From Peptoclostridium sp965368085 (GTDB taxonomy: Bacteria; Bacillota; Clostridia; Peptostreptococcales; Peptostreptococcaceae), in contig CBDULP010000006.1 of NCBI GenBank assembly GCA_965368085.1, positions 43,257 through 107,256 of the forward strand: a stretch of DNA of 64,000 bases, given 5' to 3'. Each line of letters begins with the position of its first letter. Position 1 is the first letter of the stretch. Of the stretch, positions 8,872 to 16,886 are shown one piece after another. A program made the translations under genes and the position numbers. The notes below the pieces were generated by a model that saw only the letters and a program-made list of their open reading frames with translations, was not told the DNA's origin and did not search any database.

Positions 8872-9879
8872 CTATTTTTGAAGACTTATTTGTCGACAAA
8901 TTTCAGCGGTTATCTCTTTTGTCGAAGCATTTCCATTAAGGTCTTTTGTCTTGACCTTTCCTTCCTCCATAACTGTCCATACGGCATTCCTTATCATCTG
9001 AGCCTTTTCCTTTTCTCCTATATAGTCAAGAAGCATGGCTCCCGACATTATGCACGCTATAGGATTTGCAAGATTTTGCCCTGCTATGTCCGGTGCGCTT
9101 CCGTGTACCGCCTCGAATATTCCTATGTCATCTCCTATGTTCGCTCCCGGAACAAGGCCAAGTCCCCCCACAAGTCCCGCACAAAGATCGGAAACTATGT
9201 CACCGTAAAGGTTAGGCAGTACAAGCACGTCATACTTGTCAGGATACATTACAAGCTGCATGCACATGTTGTCTACTATTACCTCTTCGTACTCTATTTG
9301 AGGGTATTTTTCAGCTACTTTTCTGGCACATCTTATAAATAGTCCGTCTGTTATTTTCATTATATTGGCCTTGTGAACAGCAGTTACTTTTTTTCTACCG
9401 TTTTCAAGGGCGTATTTGAATGCAAATTCGGCTATTTTAGTTGAAGCCTCTTCAGTTATTACCTTTATTGCCTCTGTAACGCCTTCTGTAACCTCGTGTT
9501 CTATTCCGGCATAAAGCCCTTCGGTGTTTTCCCTAACTATTACAAGGTCTATGTCCTTGAATGGAGAGTCAACGCCCGGAATGCTCTTTATAGGTCTTAC
9601 GTTGGCATAAGTCTTGTATTTTTGCCTAAGGGTTACGTTTATACTTTTGAATCCTTTACCTACAGGGGTTGTTATAGGTCCCTTGAAAGCTATTCTGTTT
9701 TTGTTTATGCTCTCAATAAGCTCGTCCGGTATGAAAGTTCCTTTTTCCTTGTATACCGTCTCTCCAGCATTTACCTCTTCCCACTCTATCTGTGCTCCCG
9801 TTGCGTCTATTACGTCTCTCGTCGCATATGCGACTTCAGGTCCTATTCCGTCTCCTGGTATTAAAGTTACTTTAACCAT
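8872..9879 (-). CDS. icd: Isocitrate dehydrogenase, NAD-dependent
   Basis: A 335-residue beta-decarboxylating dehydrogenase that converts isocitrate to 2-oxoglutarate and CO2. The substrate loop SINVTLRQ, the YANVRP segment and the metal-binding GDIVSDLCAG are present. The cofactor segment HGSAPDIAGQNLANP has Asp-Ile where NADP enzymes have Lys-Tyr, so NAD is the likely cofactor. The phosphate-dependent kinase loop of E. coli Icd is missing, as usual for the short form. The gene is 12 bp downstream of aconitase. 3-Isopropylmalate dehydrogenase is a relative, but the pairing with aconitase favours icd. Confidence 0.92.
   Translation of the reverse strand: MVKVTLIPGDGIGPEVAYATRDVIDATGAQIEWEEVNAGETVYKEKGTFIPDELIESINKNRIAFKGPITTPVGKGFKSINVTLRQKYKTYANVRPIKSIPGVDSPFKDIDLVIVRENTEGLYAGIEHEVTEGVTEAIKVITEEASTKIAEFAFKYALENGRKKVTAVHKANIMKITDGLFIRCARKVAEKYPQIEYEEVIVDNMCMQLVMYPDKYDVLVLPNLYGDIVSDLCAGLVGGLGLVPGANIGDDIGIFEAVHGSAPDIAGQNLANPIACIMSGAMLLDYIGEKEKAQMIRNAVWTVMEEGKVKTKDLNGNASTKEITAEICRQISLQK
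8888..8901. promoter_or_regulatory. 14-bp palindrome, possible GntR operator
   Basis: ATTTGTCGACAAAT is a perfect palindrome within the last codons of icd, about 115 bp upstream of gntR. Its TTGTnnACAA core fits the loose operator pattern of FCD-type GntR proteins. Autoregulation is inferred. Confidence 0.35.
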
Positions 9880-9891
9880 TATAAGTTCCCC

Positions 9892-11817
9892 CTATATAAG
9901 ATTAGTCTTGGCGTAATTAAGGTATCCGCCTCTCCTAAGTATTTCAATATCCCTTTCAGATCCTTCGAATATGGCCTCTATGCTCTCTCCACTGCTCTTG
10001 TCGCTTAGAGTAAGCTTTCCTTTCGGAAGGTCCTCAAGTATGTTTGATATTTCAATCTCATCCATGAATCCTATCTTTTCATAGTCTTCAGGATTTGCAA
10101 ATTCAAGTGGTATTATACCGCTGTTTATAAGATTTGCCTTGTGTATTCTTGCAAACGATTTGGTTATTACAGCCTTTATTCCAAGATACAGTGGCGCAAG
10201 TGCCGCGTGCTCTCTACTTGAGCCCTGGCCGTAGTTGTCTCCTCCTACTATAAATCCTCCATCGTTATCTCTGCATCTTTGAGGGAACTCCGTATCAACA
10301 GTGCTAAACGAATAGTTTGCAAGATGTGGTATGTTCGATCTGTATGGAAGCAGCTTTGCATTTGAAGGCATTATATGGTCTGTAGTTATGTTGTCTTCAA
10401 CTTTTAGAACAACTTTTCCCGACATTGAATCCTCAAGCTGTGAATTTATAGGGAATGGCTTTATATTAGGTCCCATAACAACTTCTACGTCTGCTCTGTC
10501 GTCTTTAGGGTATACAAACAGGTTTTCACTTTTTTCAAATATCTCTGGCATTTCAAAATCTATCTCTTCGGTTATCACTCTTGGGTCTTCTAGATATCCG
10601 TGTATTGCAGAAATTGCCGCAACCTCAGGGCTCACTAGGTAAACCTGCGCACTTTCAGTTCCACTTCTTCCATAGAAATTTCTGTTAAATGTTCTAAGCG
10701 ATATCGCATCAGTCTTAGGAGCCTGTCCCATTCCTATGCAAGGTCCGCATGCACATTCAAGTATTCTCGCTCCTGCAGCTATCATGTCCGCAAGGGCTCC
10801 GTTTTCAGCAAGCGCCTTCAATATTGCGCTTGATCCCGGCGATATGCAAAGGCTGACATCAGGGTGAACGCTCTTGCCCTTTAGTATCCTTGCAACCTTC
10901 ATAAGGTCTGAATAAGAAGAGTTAGTACAGCTTCCTATTGCAATCTGGTCTACTTTGAGGTTTATGACCTCTTTTATAGGTCTTACGTTATCCGGGCTGT
11001 GAGGCTGTGCGACAAGTGGCTCTATATCTTCAAGATTTATCTCTATGACCTCGTCGTAATGCGCATCATCATCAGCCTTCAATTCTCTGTAATCGGCTTC
11101 CCTTCCCTGAGACTTAAGATATTCTAAAGATCTTTCGTCACTTGGGAATATCGATGTAGTGGCTCCAAGTTCAGCACCCATGTTTGTTATTGTAGCTCTG
11201 TCCGTAAGTGAAAGTGATTTTACGCCTTCCCCAGAGTACTCCACTATTTTTCCAACTCCGCCTTTTACACTAAGCTCCTTTAGAACATAAAGTATTACGT
11301 CCTTTGCAGAAACCCAAGGCTTAAGCTTTCCGTCAAGCTTTACGTTAAGCACTTTTGGAGCTTTCATGAAATACTTTCCCGTAGCCATTGCAACGGCAAC
11401 GTCAAGCCCTCCTGCTCCTATTGCTATCATTCCAAGGCCTCCGCCTGTAGGAGTATGGCTGTCCGATCCCAAAAGTGTAGATCCAGGCTTTCCGAAATTT
11501 TCAAGTTGAAGCTGATGGCATATTCCATTTCCAGGCTTTGAGTATACTATGCCGTATTTTGCTGCAACAGTCTTTATGAATTCATGATCGTCGGCATTTT
11601 CAAACCCTTGCTGAAGCGTATTGTGGTCTATGTAAGCCACTGATTTTTCTGTTTTTATATCCTTTATTCCCATAGCCTCAAGCTGGAGATAAACCATTGT
11701 TCCAGTAGAATCCTGAGTAAGCGTCTGGTCGATTTTAATACATATTTCCTGCCCTGCCTCAAGCTCTCCTTCAAGCAAATGATCTTTTAATACTTTGTAA
11801 GTTAAATTAAGTCCCAT
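9892..11817 (-). CDS. acnA: Aconitate hydratase
   Basis: A 641-residue [4Fe-4S] enzyme that interconverts citrate and isocitrate. Cluster ligands are seen in GSCTNSSYSDL (first Cys) and in CACGPCIGMG (the Cys pair). The swivel-domain motif GDNYGQGSSREHAALAP is also present. It is shorter than the ~890-residue AcnA of E. coli and corresponds to the compact form common in anaerobic Firmicutes. First gene of the acn-icd-gntR unit. Together with pyruvate carboxylase elsewhere in the window it would feed 2-oxoglutarate and glutamate synthesis. No citrate synthase gene is seen here. Confidence 0.93.
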   Translation of the reverse strand: MGLNLTYKVLKDHLLEGELEAGQEICIKIDQTLTQDSTGTMVYLQLEAMGIKDIKTEKSVAYIDHNTLQQGFENADDHEFIKTVAAKYGIVYSKPGNGICHQLQLENFGKPGSTLLGSDSHTPTGGGLGMIAIGAGGLDVAVAMATGKYFMKAPKVLNVKLDGKLKPWVSAKDVILYVLKELSVKGGVGKIVEYSGEGVKSLSLTDRATITNMGAELGATTSIFPSDERSLEYLKSQGREADYRELKADDDAHYDEVIEINLEDIEPLVAQPHSPDNVRPIKEVINLKVDQIAIGSCTNSSYSDLMKVARILKGKSVHPDVSLCISPGSSAILKALAENGALADMIAAGARILECACGPCIGMGQAPKTDAISLRTFNRNFYGRSGTESAQVYLVSPEVAAISAIHGYLEDPRVITEEIDFEMPEIFEKSENLFVYPKDDRADVEVVMGPNIKPFPINSQLEDSMSGKVVLKVEDNITTDHIMPSNAKLLPYRSNIPHLANYSFSTVDTEFPQRCRDNDGGFIVGGDNYGQGSSREHAALAPLYLGIKAVITKSFARIHKANLINSGIIPLEFANPEDYEKIGFMDEIEISNILEDLPKGKLTLSDKSSGESIEAIFEGSERDIEILRRGGYLNYAKTNLI

Positions 11818-12325
11818 TCTCTCACCTCTTTATAATCTTTGTATTTTTCATTATAAAACTCAGTTTGATTTGCACTAGCTCTTTTCTAATGATATCGTTC
11901 AAAGCCTGTAGTTTTTCATTAGTATAGATGATACCCTATAAAAAATAAAATCATCAGCATAATGTTTTATATTAAGGCATATCTTTATGTTTTGTATTTT
12001 TCGCCGCAGATGTATTTATGTATACAATTATACGCAGATGCCTTTTATCAGTCAACCTTCGTTGATCATTTTTATATAAAAAATAATTTATACGGATTTT
12101 TAAATTGCATATTTCATTCATTTCAATATATTTACAGTTCGATCCTCCCCTGGATATTCCACTGTTTTTCAACATAGCATCCGTTTTCATATCAATTATA
12201 TTGTATTTTTGTATTCTATTTTAGAAATAGTTTATTTCAAATCCTGCATTTCATCACATCTCACATGTAGACTTTTCGGTTTTTGAAGCTTCACATGCAT
12301 TTGTACAGCCGAAGTAATATTTATG
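11818..12325. other. Non-coding gap upstream of aconitase
   Basis: About 500 bp of AT-rich sequence. Short open frames at 11962-12190 overlap on both strands and lack ribosome sites or recognisable protein text. I see no gene; the part near 11820-11940 should hold the aconitase promoter, but I could not pick one with confidence. Confidence 0.5.
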
Positions 12326-12376
12326 CATTAAAAAAGCCCGTATACAGGCTTTCTATACAACCTGCATATGGGCTTT
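12326..12376 (-). terminator. Terminator of asnA
   Basis: A 16-bp imperfect stem (AAAGCCCATATGCAGG with CCTGTATACGGGCTTT on the minus strand, one mismatch and one wobble) is followed by TTTTT. Confidence 0.8.
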
Positions 12377-12437
12377 ACATCATATTCATATCGATAATTT
12401 TCTTTTATAGTTCTCTCGAGGCTTAATATATATTAGA

Positions 12438-13448
12438 TTACAGAAGGAATATTTTTGAATCCTTAAGAGTCTCTCTCATATACTCAGGCCAAGCTGAAGC
12501 TTGAACTTCCCCTATATGAGCTTTTTTAAGGAAGAACATACATATTCTAGATTGTCCTATTCCTCCGCCTACAGTGTACGGAAGTCTTCCTTCAAGCAAC
12601 ATCTTATGGTAGTCAAGTTCTTTCCTCTCCTGACACCCTTCAATATCAAGCTGCTTTTCAAGAGCCGTTTCGTCAACTCTTATTCCCATTGAAGAAAGCT
12701 CGAATGCTCTTTCAAGAACAGGGTTCCAGAAAAGTATATCTCCGTTTAGAGTCCAGTCGTCGTAGTCTGGCGATCTTCCGTCGTGCTTTTCTCCTGATGC
12801 AAGTTTATGCCCTATTTCCATAAGGAATACTGCCTTCTTATCTTTTACTATTGCATCTTCTCTCTGCTTTGAATTAAGGTCTGGATACATGTCTTCAAGC
12901 TCCTGAGTAGTTATGAAGAATAAGTCCTCCGGAAGTATTTTTTCAAATTGAGGGTAAAGCTTGTATATATAGTCTTCAGTATCCTTGAACACTCCGTATA
13001 TTCCCTTTACTATCTCTCTTAGGTTTTCTTTTGTTCTTTCTTCTTTTGATATTATTTTTTCCCAATCCCACTGGTCGACATATATCGAGTGCAGGTTGTC
13101 AAGGTCCTCGTCAGTTCTTATTGCATTCATATCAGTGTAAAGACCCTCACCTATTTCAAATCCGTATCTGTAAAGAGCCATTCTCTTCCACTTCGCAAGC
13201 GAATGTACTATCTCAAGTCTAGCACCTGGGTCAGCTTTTATCTCAAATGAAACAGGCTTTTCTATCCCGTTAAGGTTGTCGTTTAGTCCAGTTTCAGGCT
13301 TTACAAAAAGTGGTGCTGAAACTCTTGTAAGGTTAAGCTCCTGAGCGAGCATTCTTTCAAAATAATCCTTTATTCTCTTTATAGCAACTTCCGTTTCTCT
13401 AAGAGTAAGTTTTGGCTCGTAGCCTTTTGGTATTATAGTTCTTTCCAT
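12438..13448 (-). CDS. asnA: Aspartate-ammonia ligase (asparagine synthetase A)
   Basis: A 336-residue ATP-dependent enzyme that makes asparagine from aspartate and ammonia. It is related in fold to class II aminoacyl-tRNA synthetases. Family text includes VSAPLFV, GLYTDMNAIRTDEDLDNLHSIYVDQWDWE, DDWTLNGDILFWN and the C-terminal GGGIGQSR. Length matches AsnA (about 330). GGAGG at 13457-13461 places the start at ATG 13448 rather than five codons upstream. It is preceded by a complete T-box leader and promoter, so uncharged tRNA-Asn should switch it on. Confidence 0.97.
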   Translation of the reverse strand: MERTIIPKGYEPKLTLRETEVAIKRIKDYFERMLAQELNLTRVSAPLFVKPETGLNDNLNGIEKPVSFEIKADPGARLEIVHSLAKWKRMALYRYGFEIGEGLYTDMNAIRTDEDLDNLHSIYVDQWDWEKIISKEERTKENLREIVKGIYGVFKDTEDYIYKLYPQFEKILPEDLFFITTQELEDMYPDLNSKQREDAIVKDKKAVFLMEIGHKLASGEKHDGRSPDYDDWTLNGDILFWNPVLERAFELSSMGIRVDETALEKQLDIEGCQERKELDYHKMLLEGRLPYTVGGGIGQSRICMFFLKKAHIGEVQASAWPEYMRETLKDSKIFLL

Positions 13449-13507
13449 TTTTAATTCCTCCATTCAAATCACATTACAGTTTACAATATAGATTTTATTT
13501 AGAAAAT

Positions 13508-13803
13508 AAAAAAACCCTTCTATCCCCACAAAGGGACGAAAGGTTATGATTTCGCGGTACCACCCTAGTTGACCAAAAACACATTCAGTCATCTCACTTC
13601 AACACGGAATTCCTGCAGGCATTCGATGCTGTTCAATTTATAACGGATTGAAGCCGTCTAAGCCTACTCTCTTTATGATTTCGGTTAGAAACTCAGGGAT
13701 GTTCTTCAATACAGATCCAATGCCGAAATCCCACCATCATCGGCTCTCTTTAAATGAATTTCCATATCTACTCTTCCCGTCACAGTCTTTAAATATCAAC
13801 TTT
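13508..13803 (-). promoter_or_regulatory. T-box leader of asnA, Asn specificity
   Basis: The minus strand carries the canonical T-box AGGGTGGTACCGCG at 13553-13566. A terminator hairpin with a long T run follows at about 13508-13544. Stem I lies upstream, with AAC (an Asn codon) at 13701-13703 in the specifier position. By family rule, uncharged tRNA-Asn stabilises the antiterminator and lets transcription enter asnA. The specifier assignment is from position and codon match and fits the downstream gene. Confidence 0.92.
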
Positions 13804-13809
13804 CTATAA

Positions 13810-13838
13810 ATTATATATTCCATTTGTTCATATGTCAA
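13810..13838 (-). promoter_or_regulatory. Consensus sigma-A promoter of the asnA leader
   Basis: TTGACA at 13833-13838 (minus), a 17-bp spacer and TATAAT at 13810-13815. Both hexamers are perfect. Transcription would begin near 13803. Confidence 0.85.
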
Positions 13839-14025
13839 CCATCAAAATGTTTTTTTATATATAAATATAAGTTTGAGGATATATACTCATTATATGGTTT
13901 TTTACTTTTTATCATGTGGATTTAAAATCAAAATGAGGCTATAATTATAACATGATTGTTTTGGGCTTGTCGCCCTTTAAATGCTTCATAGCTTTAAGTT
14001 TGTTTTATATTGGAGGTTTTATAAT

Positions 14026-14331
14026 TTGGCAGAAGATAAAGGCAAAAATGAAAGCAATACGGTTTTAAATCCCCAGCTCGAAAAAAAAATAGACGAGCTT
14101 GCAGTTATAATAGATAAAAGCAAATTAAAGGATTATGTGGATTTGGTAAACGATCCCCTAAGGCTGCTATATGTGAATTTTATAATGGGGCTTGCCAGGG
14201 GGCTTGGAATGGCTATAGGCTTTTCTGCTCTTGCAGCACTTGTCTTTTATATATTGAGAAGCTGGGTAAACCTTCCATTAATAGGTCAAGGCATAGCAAA
14301 GCTTTTGGATATCATAGACGCTTATAGATAA
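14026..14331 (+). CDS. DUF5665-type small membrane protein
   Basis: A 101-residue protein read from TTG 14026, with TGGAGG eight to nine bases upstream; the longer open frame from 13981 lacks a ribosome site. The N-terminal half is charged and helical. One long hydrophobic stretch (about residues 60-85, ending FYILRS) is a membrane helix. The text LYVNFIMGLARGLGMAIGF resembles the DUF5665 family, which has no known function. Monocistronic, with its own terminator. Confidence 0.7.
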   Translation: MAEDKGKNESNTVLNPQLEKKIDELAVIIDKSKLKDYVDLVNDPLRLLYVNFIMGLARGLGMAIGFSALAALVFYILRSWVNLPLIGQGIAKLLDIIDAYR

Positions 14332-14348
14332 AATTCAAAAAAACAAAA

Positions 14349-14392
14349 AACAACTCAGATGCATGTTTCTAATGCATCTGAGTTGTTTTTTT
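14349..14392. terminator. Bidirectional terminator
   Basis: A 16-bp perfect stem (AACAACTCAGATGCAT with its complement at 14372-14387) is followed by Ts and preceded by As. It separates the DUF5665 gene from the convergent superoxide reductase gene. Confidence 0.9.
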
Positions 14393-14448
14393 AGTTCATA
14401 TAATTCATTCAAACTTTTAATATGTATCTCAGCACTTAGCACAAAGTT

Positions 14449-14476
14449 AAAGCCACCGGTCAAATACGGTGGCTTT
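14449..14476 (-). terminator. Hairpin after the superoxide reductase gene
   Basis: AAAGCCACCG pairs perfectly with CGGTGGCTTT over 10 bp. The T run is weak on the minus strand. It lies 20 bp past the stop. Confidence 0.55.
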
Positions 14477-14496
14477 AAATAGATATTATTTGTTTT

Positions 14497-14874
14497 TTAA
14501 GCTTTCCAAAGTCCGTGAAGATTACAGTATTCCCTTACTTCCAGTACATCATCTTTGTTTACATTAAACATCGCAGATGGTTCCTGGCCAGGCTTAAGCT
14601 CTGCCCTTAGAACTTGCTTTTCAGTTAGCACCTCTATGAATTGTATATAATGATTGTCCTCCATAGGGTGAGGTACACTTCCAACCTTGACCATAACTCC
14701 TCCGGCAGTTTCTTCCACCACAGGAACGTGCTTTTCTTTGCCATTGTCTTCAGTTCTGGCATCAAGCTTTTTCATGTCCTCTCCGCAGCATACAAGAGCT
14801 GGAGCTCCCGCACAGACTACTTCAACAACATTTCCACAAATATCACATTTATATATTTCTCTTAATTTAATCAA
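14497..14874 (-). CDS. dfx: Desulfoferrodoxin / superoxide reductase (2Fe type)
   Basis: A 125-residue cytoplasmic iron protein that reduces superoxide to peroxide without making oxygen. The N-terminal desulforedoxin centre has CDIC (Cys10, Cys13) and the adjacent Cys pair in VCCG (about 29-30). The catalytic Fe(His)4Cys site is supported by EKHVP, GSVPHPM, NHYIQ and CNLHG near the C-terminus. Full length for class I enzymes. The gene sits directly behind rubredoxin, its usual electron donor, with a 24-bp gap. Together they form an oxygen-defence unit typical of strict anaerobes. Confidence 0.96.
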   Translation of the reverse strand: MIKLREIYKCDICGNVVEVVCAGAPALVCCGEDMKKLDARTEDNGKEKHVPVVEETAGGVMVKVGSVPHPMEDNHYIQFIEVLTEKQVLRAELKPGQEPSAMFNVNKDDVLEVREYCNLHGLWKA

Positions 14875-14898
14875 CTTGAATATCCCCCAATCAATTTT

Positions 14899-15060
14899 TT
14901 ATTCTTCTACTTTAAACATATCTTTCCCCACGCCACAAAGAGGACATACCCAGTCTTCTGGAATATCTTCAAATGCAGTGCCAGGGCTTATTCCGCTATC
15001 AGGATCCCCAACTTCCGGATCATACACGTAACCACAAGCTAAGCAAACGTATTTTTTCAT
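14899..15060 (-). CDS. rub: Rubredoxin
   Basis: A 53-residue electron carrier. The two iron-binding motifs CLACGYVYDP (Cys6, Cys9) and CPLCGVGKD (Cys39, Cys42) are complete. Length and spacing are normal for rubredoxin. ATG 15060 has a GGGGAGG-type site upstream. First gene of the rub-dfx pair; it should pass electrons to the superoxide reductase. Upstream is a 510-bp gap that it shares with the divergent sirtuin gene. Confidence 0.96.
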   Translation of the reverse strand: MKKYVCLACGYVYDPEVGDPDSGISPGTAFEDIPEDWVCPLCGVGKDMFKVEE

Positions 15061-15342
15061 ATGACTACCTCCCCGTATATTGTTAAGTTATTAAGCTCTT
15101 CTTATTATTACCCCGTATGCGTTTTGCCAAAACAATAATTATACGCATTATCCCGTAATATAAATTCAATCGCTTTAATACAGCTCACATTAGTCATTTA
15201 GCTAATGAAACATCCATTTTCATTACAGTCAATCAAGTTTCCATTTTTGTTTTTGTAATTTATGAACTGCCATAATCAATTTTTTTGTAAATATTTCCAG
15301 CCGAATTCGCCAGCGCTTTTACCTTTTCTGGAAATTTAAGAC

Positions 15343-15410
15343 CAACATGATTTTTGCGGCGTATCTTTTAGAAGCACCCTTGCGGCATGCCGCAAAAATC
15401 TTGTTTGTTT
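15343..15410. other. Structured element in the rub / sirtuin intergenic region
   Basis: CAACATGATTTTTGCGGC (15343-15360) pairs with GCCGCAAAAATCTTGTTTG (15389-15407) as a long stem with few mismatches. The loop contains a second TTGCGGC (15380-15386) that can pair with the same GCCGCAA instead. On the plus strand a TTGTTTGTTTT tail follows. It may be a switch, a small RNA terminator or an orphan repeat. The rest of 15061-15571 shows no gene. Confidence 0.4.
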
Positions 15411-15571
15411 TAAATTGAGGGTTTTAATTTATTTAAGCTTTGTCTTGCTGATACGTAAGTATCATTTACGATAATATTATTTAAGTAATTACATCTTCAC
15501 ATTTACTTTTAATCAATTCATTTATTTTTTTCTATTAATGGTATATTATTTTTATATAGGGGGATGATAAC

Positions 15572-16309
15572 ATGTCTTCAATAGATGAGCTTTCTCAAAT
15601 GATTCAAAGAAGTGACAACATAGTCTTTTTCGGGGGCGCCGGTGTATCGACCGAAAGCCATATACCCGATTTTCGGTCTGAAAACGGTCTGTATACGGCT
15701 GAAAATGACAAGTCGTATCCGCCGGAGGTGATGCTCAGCCACAGCTTTTTCATGTCTCATACCGACGAATTCTTCCAGTTTTACAAGTCCAAAATGATAT
15801 ATGAAAACGCCAGGCCCAACATGGCCCATATGTCGCTTGCAAAGCTTGAAAAGCTGGGCAAGCTAAAGGCCGTTATAACGCAAAACATAGACGGCCTCCA
15901 CCAGATGGCCGGCTCTAAGAATGTTCTGGAGCTTCATGGCTCAGTGCACAGGAATTATTGCATGGGCTGCAATCTGTTTCACGATCTTGGCTATGTGCTG
16001 TCCAGCAGTTCCAATGTTCCAAGATGCAAAAAATGTGGTGCGATTGTAAAGCCTGACGTGGTACTTTACGAAGAAGGCCTTGACATGGATGTTGTAGAAT
16101 CGGCAATATCCCATATAAAAGAGTGCGACCTTCTCATAATAGGTGGCACTTCACTTGCAGTATATCCAGCGGCCGGTCTTGTCGAATATTTCAATGGCTC
16201 CAGTATGGTTCTCATAAACAAGACGCCCACACCTTTTGACTACAGGGCCGACCTTGTGATAAACGAGTCCATAGGAGAGGTTCTTGGAAAGGCGGTTGAA
16301 TCTCTGTAA
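15572..16309 (+). CDS. cobB: Sirtuin, NAD-dependent protein deacylase
   Basis: A 245-residue Sir2 family enzyme that removes acyl groups from lysines with NAD. Seen: GAGVSTESHIPDFRS (NAD binding), TQNIDGLH, the catalytic His in LHGSVH, zinc Cys pairs CMGC and CKKC, and GTSLAVYPA. Length is typical. The start follows GGGGGATGATAAC. No operon partner. It probably removes acetyl or other acyl groups from metabolic enzymes; its targets cannot be deduced. Confidence 0.95.
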   Translation: MSSIDELSQMIQRSDNIVFFGGAGVSTESHIPDFRSENGLYTAENDKSYPPEVMLSHSFFMSHTDEFFQFYKSKMIYENARPNMAHMSLAKLEKLGKLKAVITQNIDGLHQMAGSKNVLELHGSVHRNYCMGCNLFHDLGYVLSSSSNVPRCKKCGAIVKPDVVLYEEGLDMDVVESAISHIKECDLLIIGGTSLAVYPAAGLVEYFNGSSMVLINKTPTPFDYRADLVINESIGEVLGKAVESL

Positions 16310-16376
16310 AAACAAATTCATATGAAAATGACCTTATTGCTTATAAAAATGTACCCGGATAAAATGGAGGGATTTC

Positions 16377-16886
16377 TTGGAAGTATTTATCAAGAGACTT
16401 TATAATGTTTTTTAAAGACAATTGTTGATATACGATGACAAATCAGTACTTATAAAGCGAAAATCCATGTATCTTTTAGCATTTAACTATTTCAGAGTTG
16501 TCATGAGTACGATTATGGCAATCATATATCATGCGATGGGGATATTTGAAATCTATTTTTATGCAATGTTAATTATAACAAGTATAATGGCGTATTTAGT
16601 GGTAAAAGGCAGAATGGATATAGCCCTGATCGCTTGGGCTCTGATTATTCTAGATTCTACTTTTGACTATTATCCATCAATCCCGGCAGGACTTGATGTA
16701 GGGGTTACTGTGGAGTTGATTTTCATCTTTTCGCTTTGGACATTGATTTCATATAAAATGAACAAAAAACACCTGGATTCCCAGGTGTTTTTTGTTTATC
16801 CTATTTTATACTGTATCTGTTGCCTGCATTCCAAAGCAGGTATTCATCTACACCATTGTCATTCAGAGCCTTTATCTGGAGATTGA
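16377..16886 (+). pseudogene. Small membrane protein reading frame with an early in-frame stop
   Basis: A TTG at 16377 with GGAGGG five bases upstream opens a frame that stops at TAA 16413 after 12 codons. The same frame then continues without interruption and encodes about four hydrophobic helices (MYLLAFNYFRVV to FIFSLWTLISYKMNKK). It has no stop of its own: it reads through the terminator at 16761-16796 into the convergent neighbour and ends at 16886. It may instead start at TTG 16422. Early stop and lost 3' end together suggest a decayed gene. The family is not recognised. Confidence 0.4.
16761..16796. terminator. Bidirectional terminator
   Basis: A 16-bp perfect stem (AACAAAAAACACCTGG with CCAGGTGTTTTTTGTT) with loop ATTC. 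It ends the minus-strand DUF4015 lipoprotein gene. Confidence 0.9.

Noticed and set aside
11962..12190. Overlapping short frames on both strands
   Set aside because: No ribosome site, no recognisable protein text, biased to AT-rich codons.
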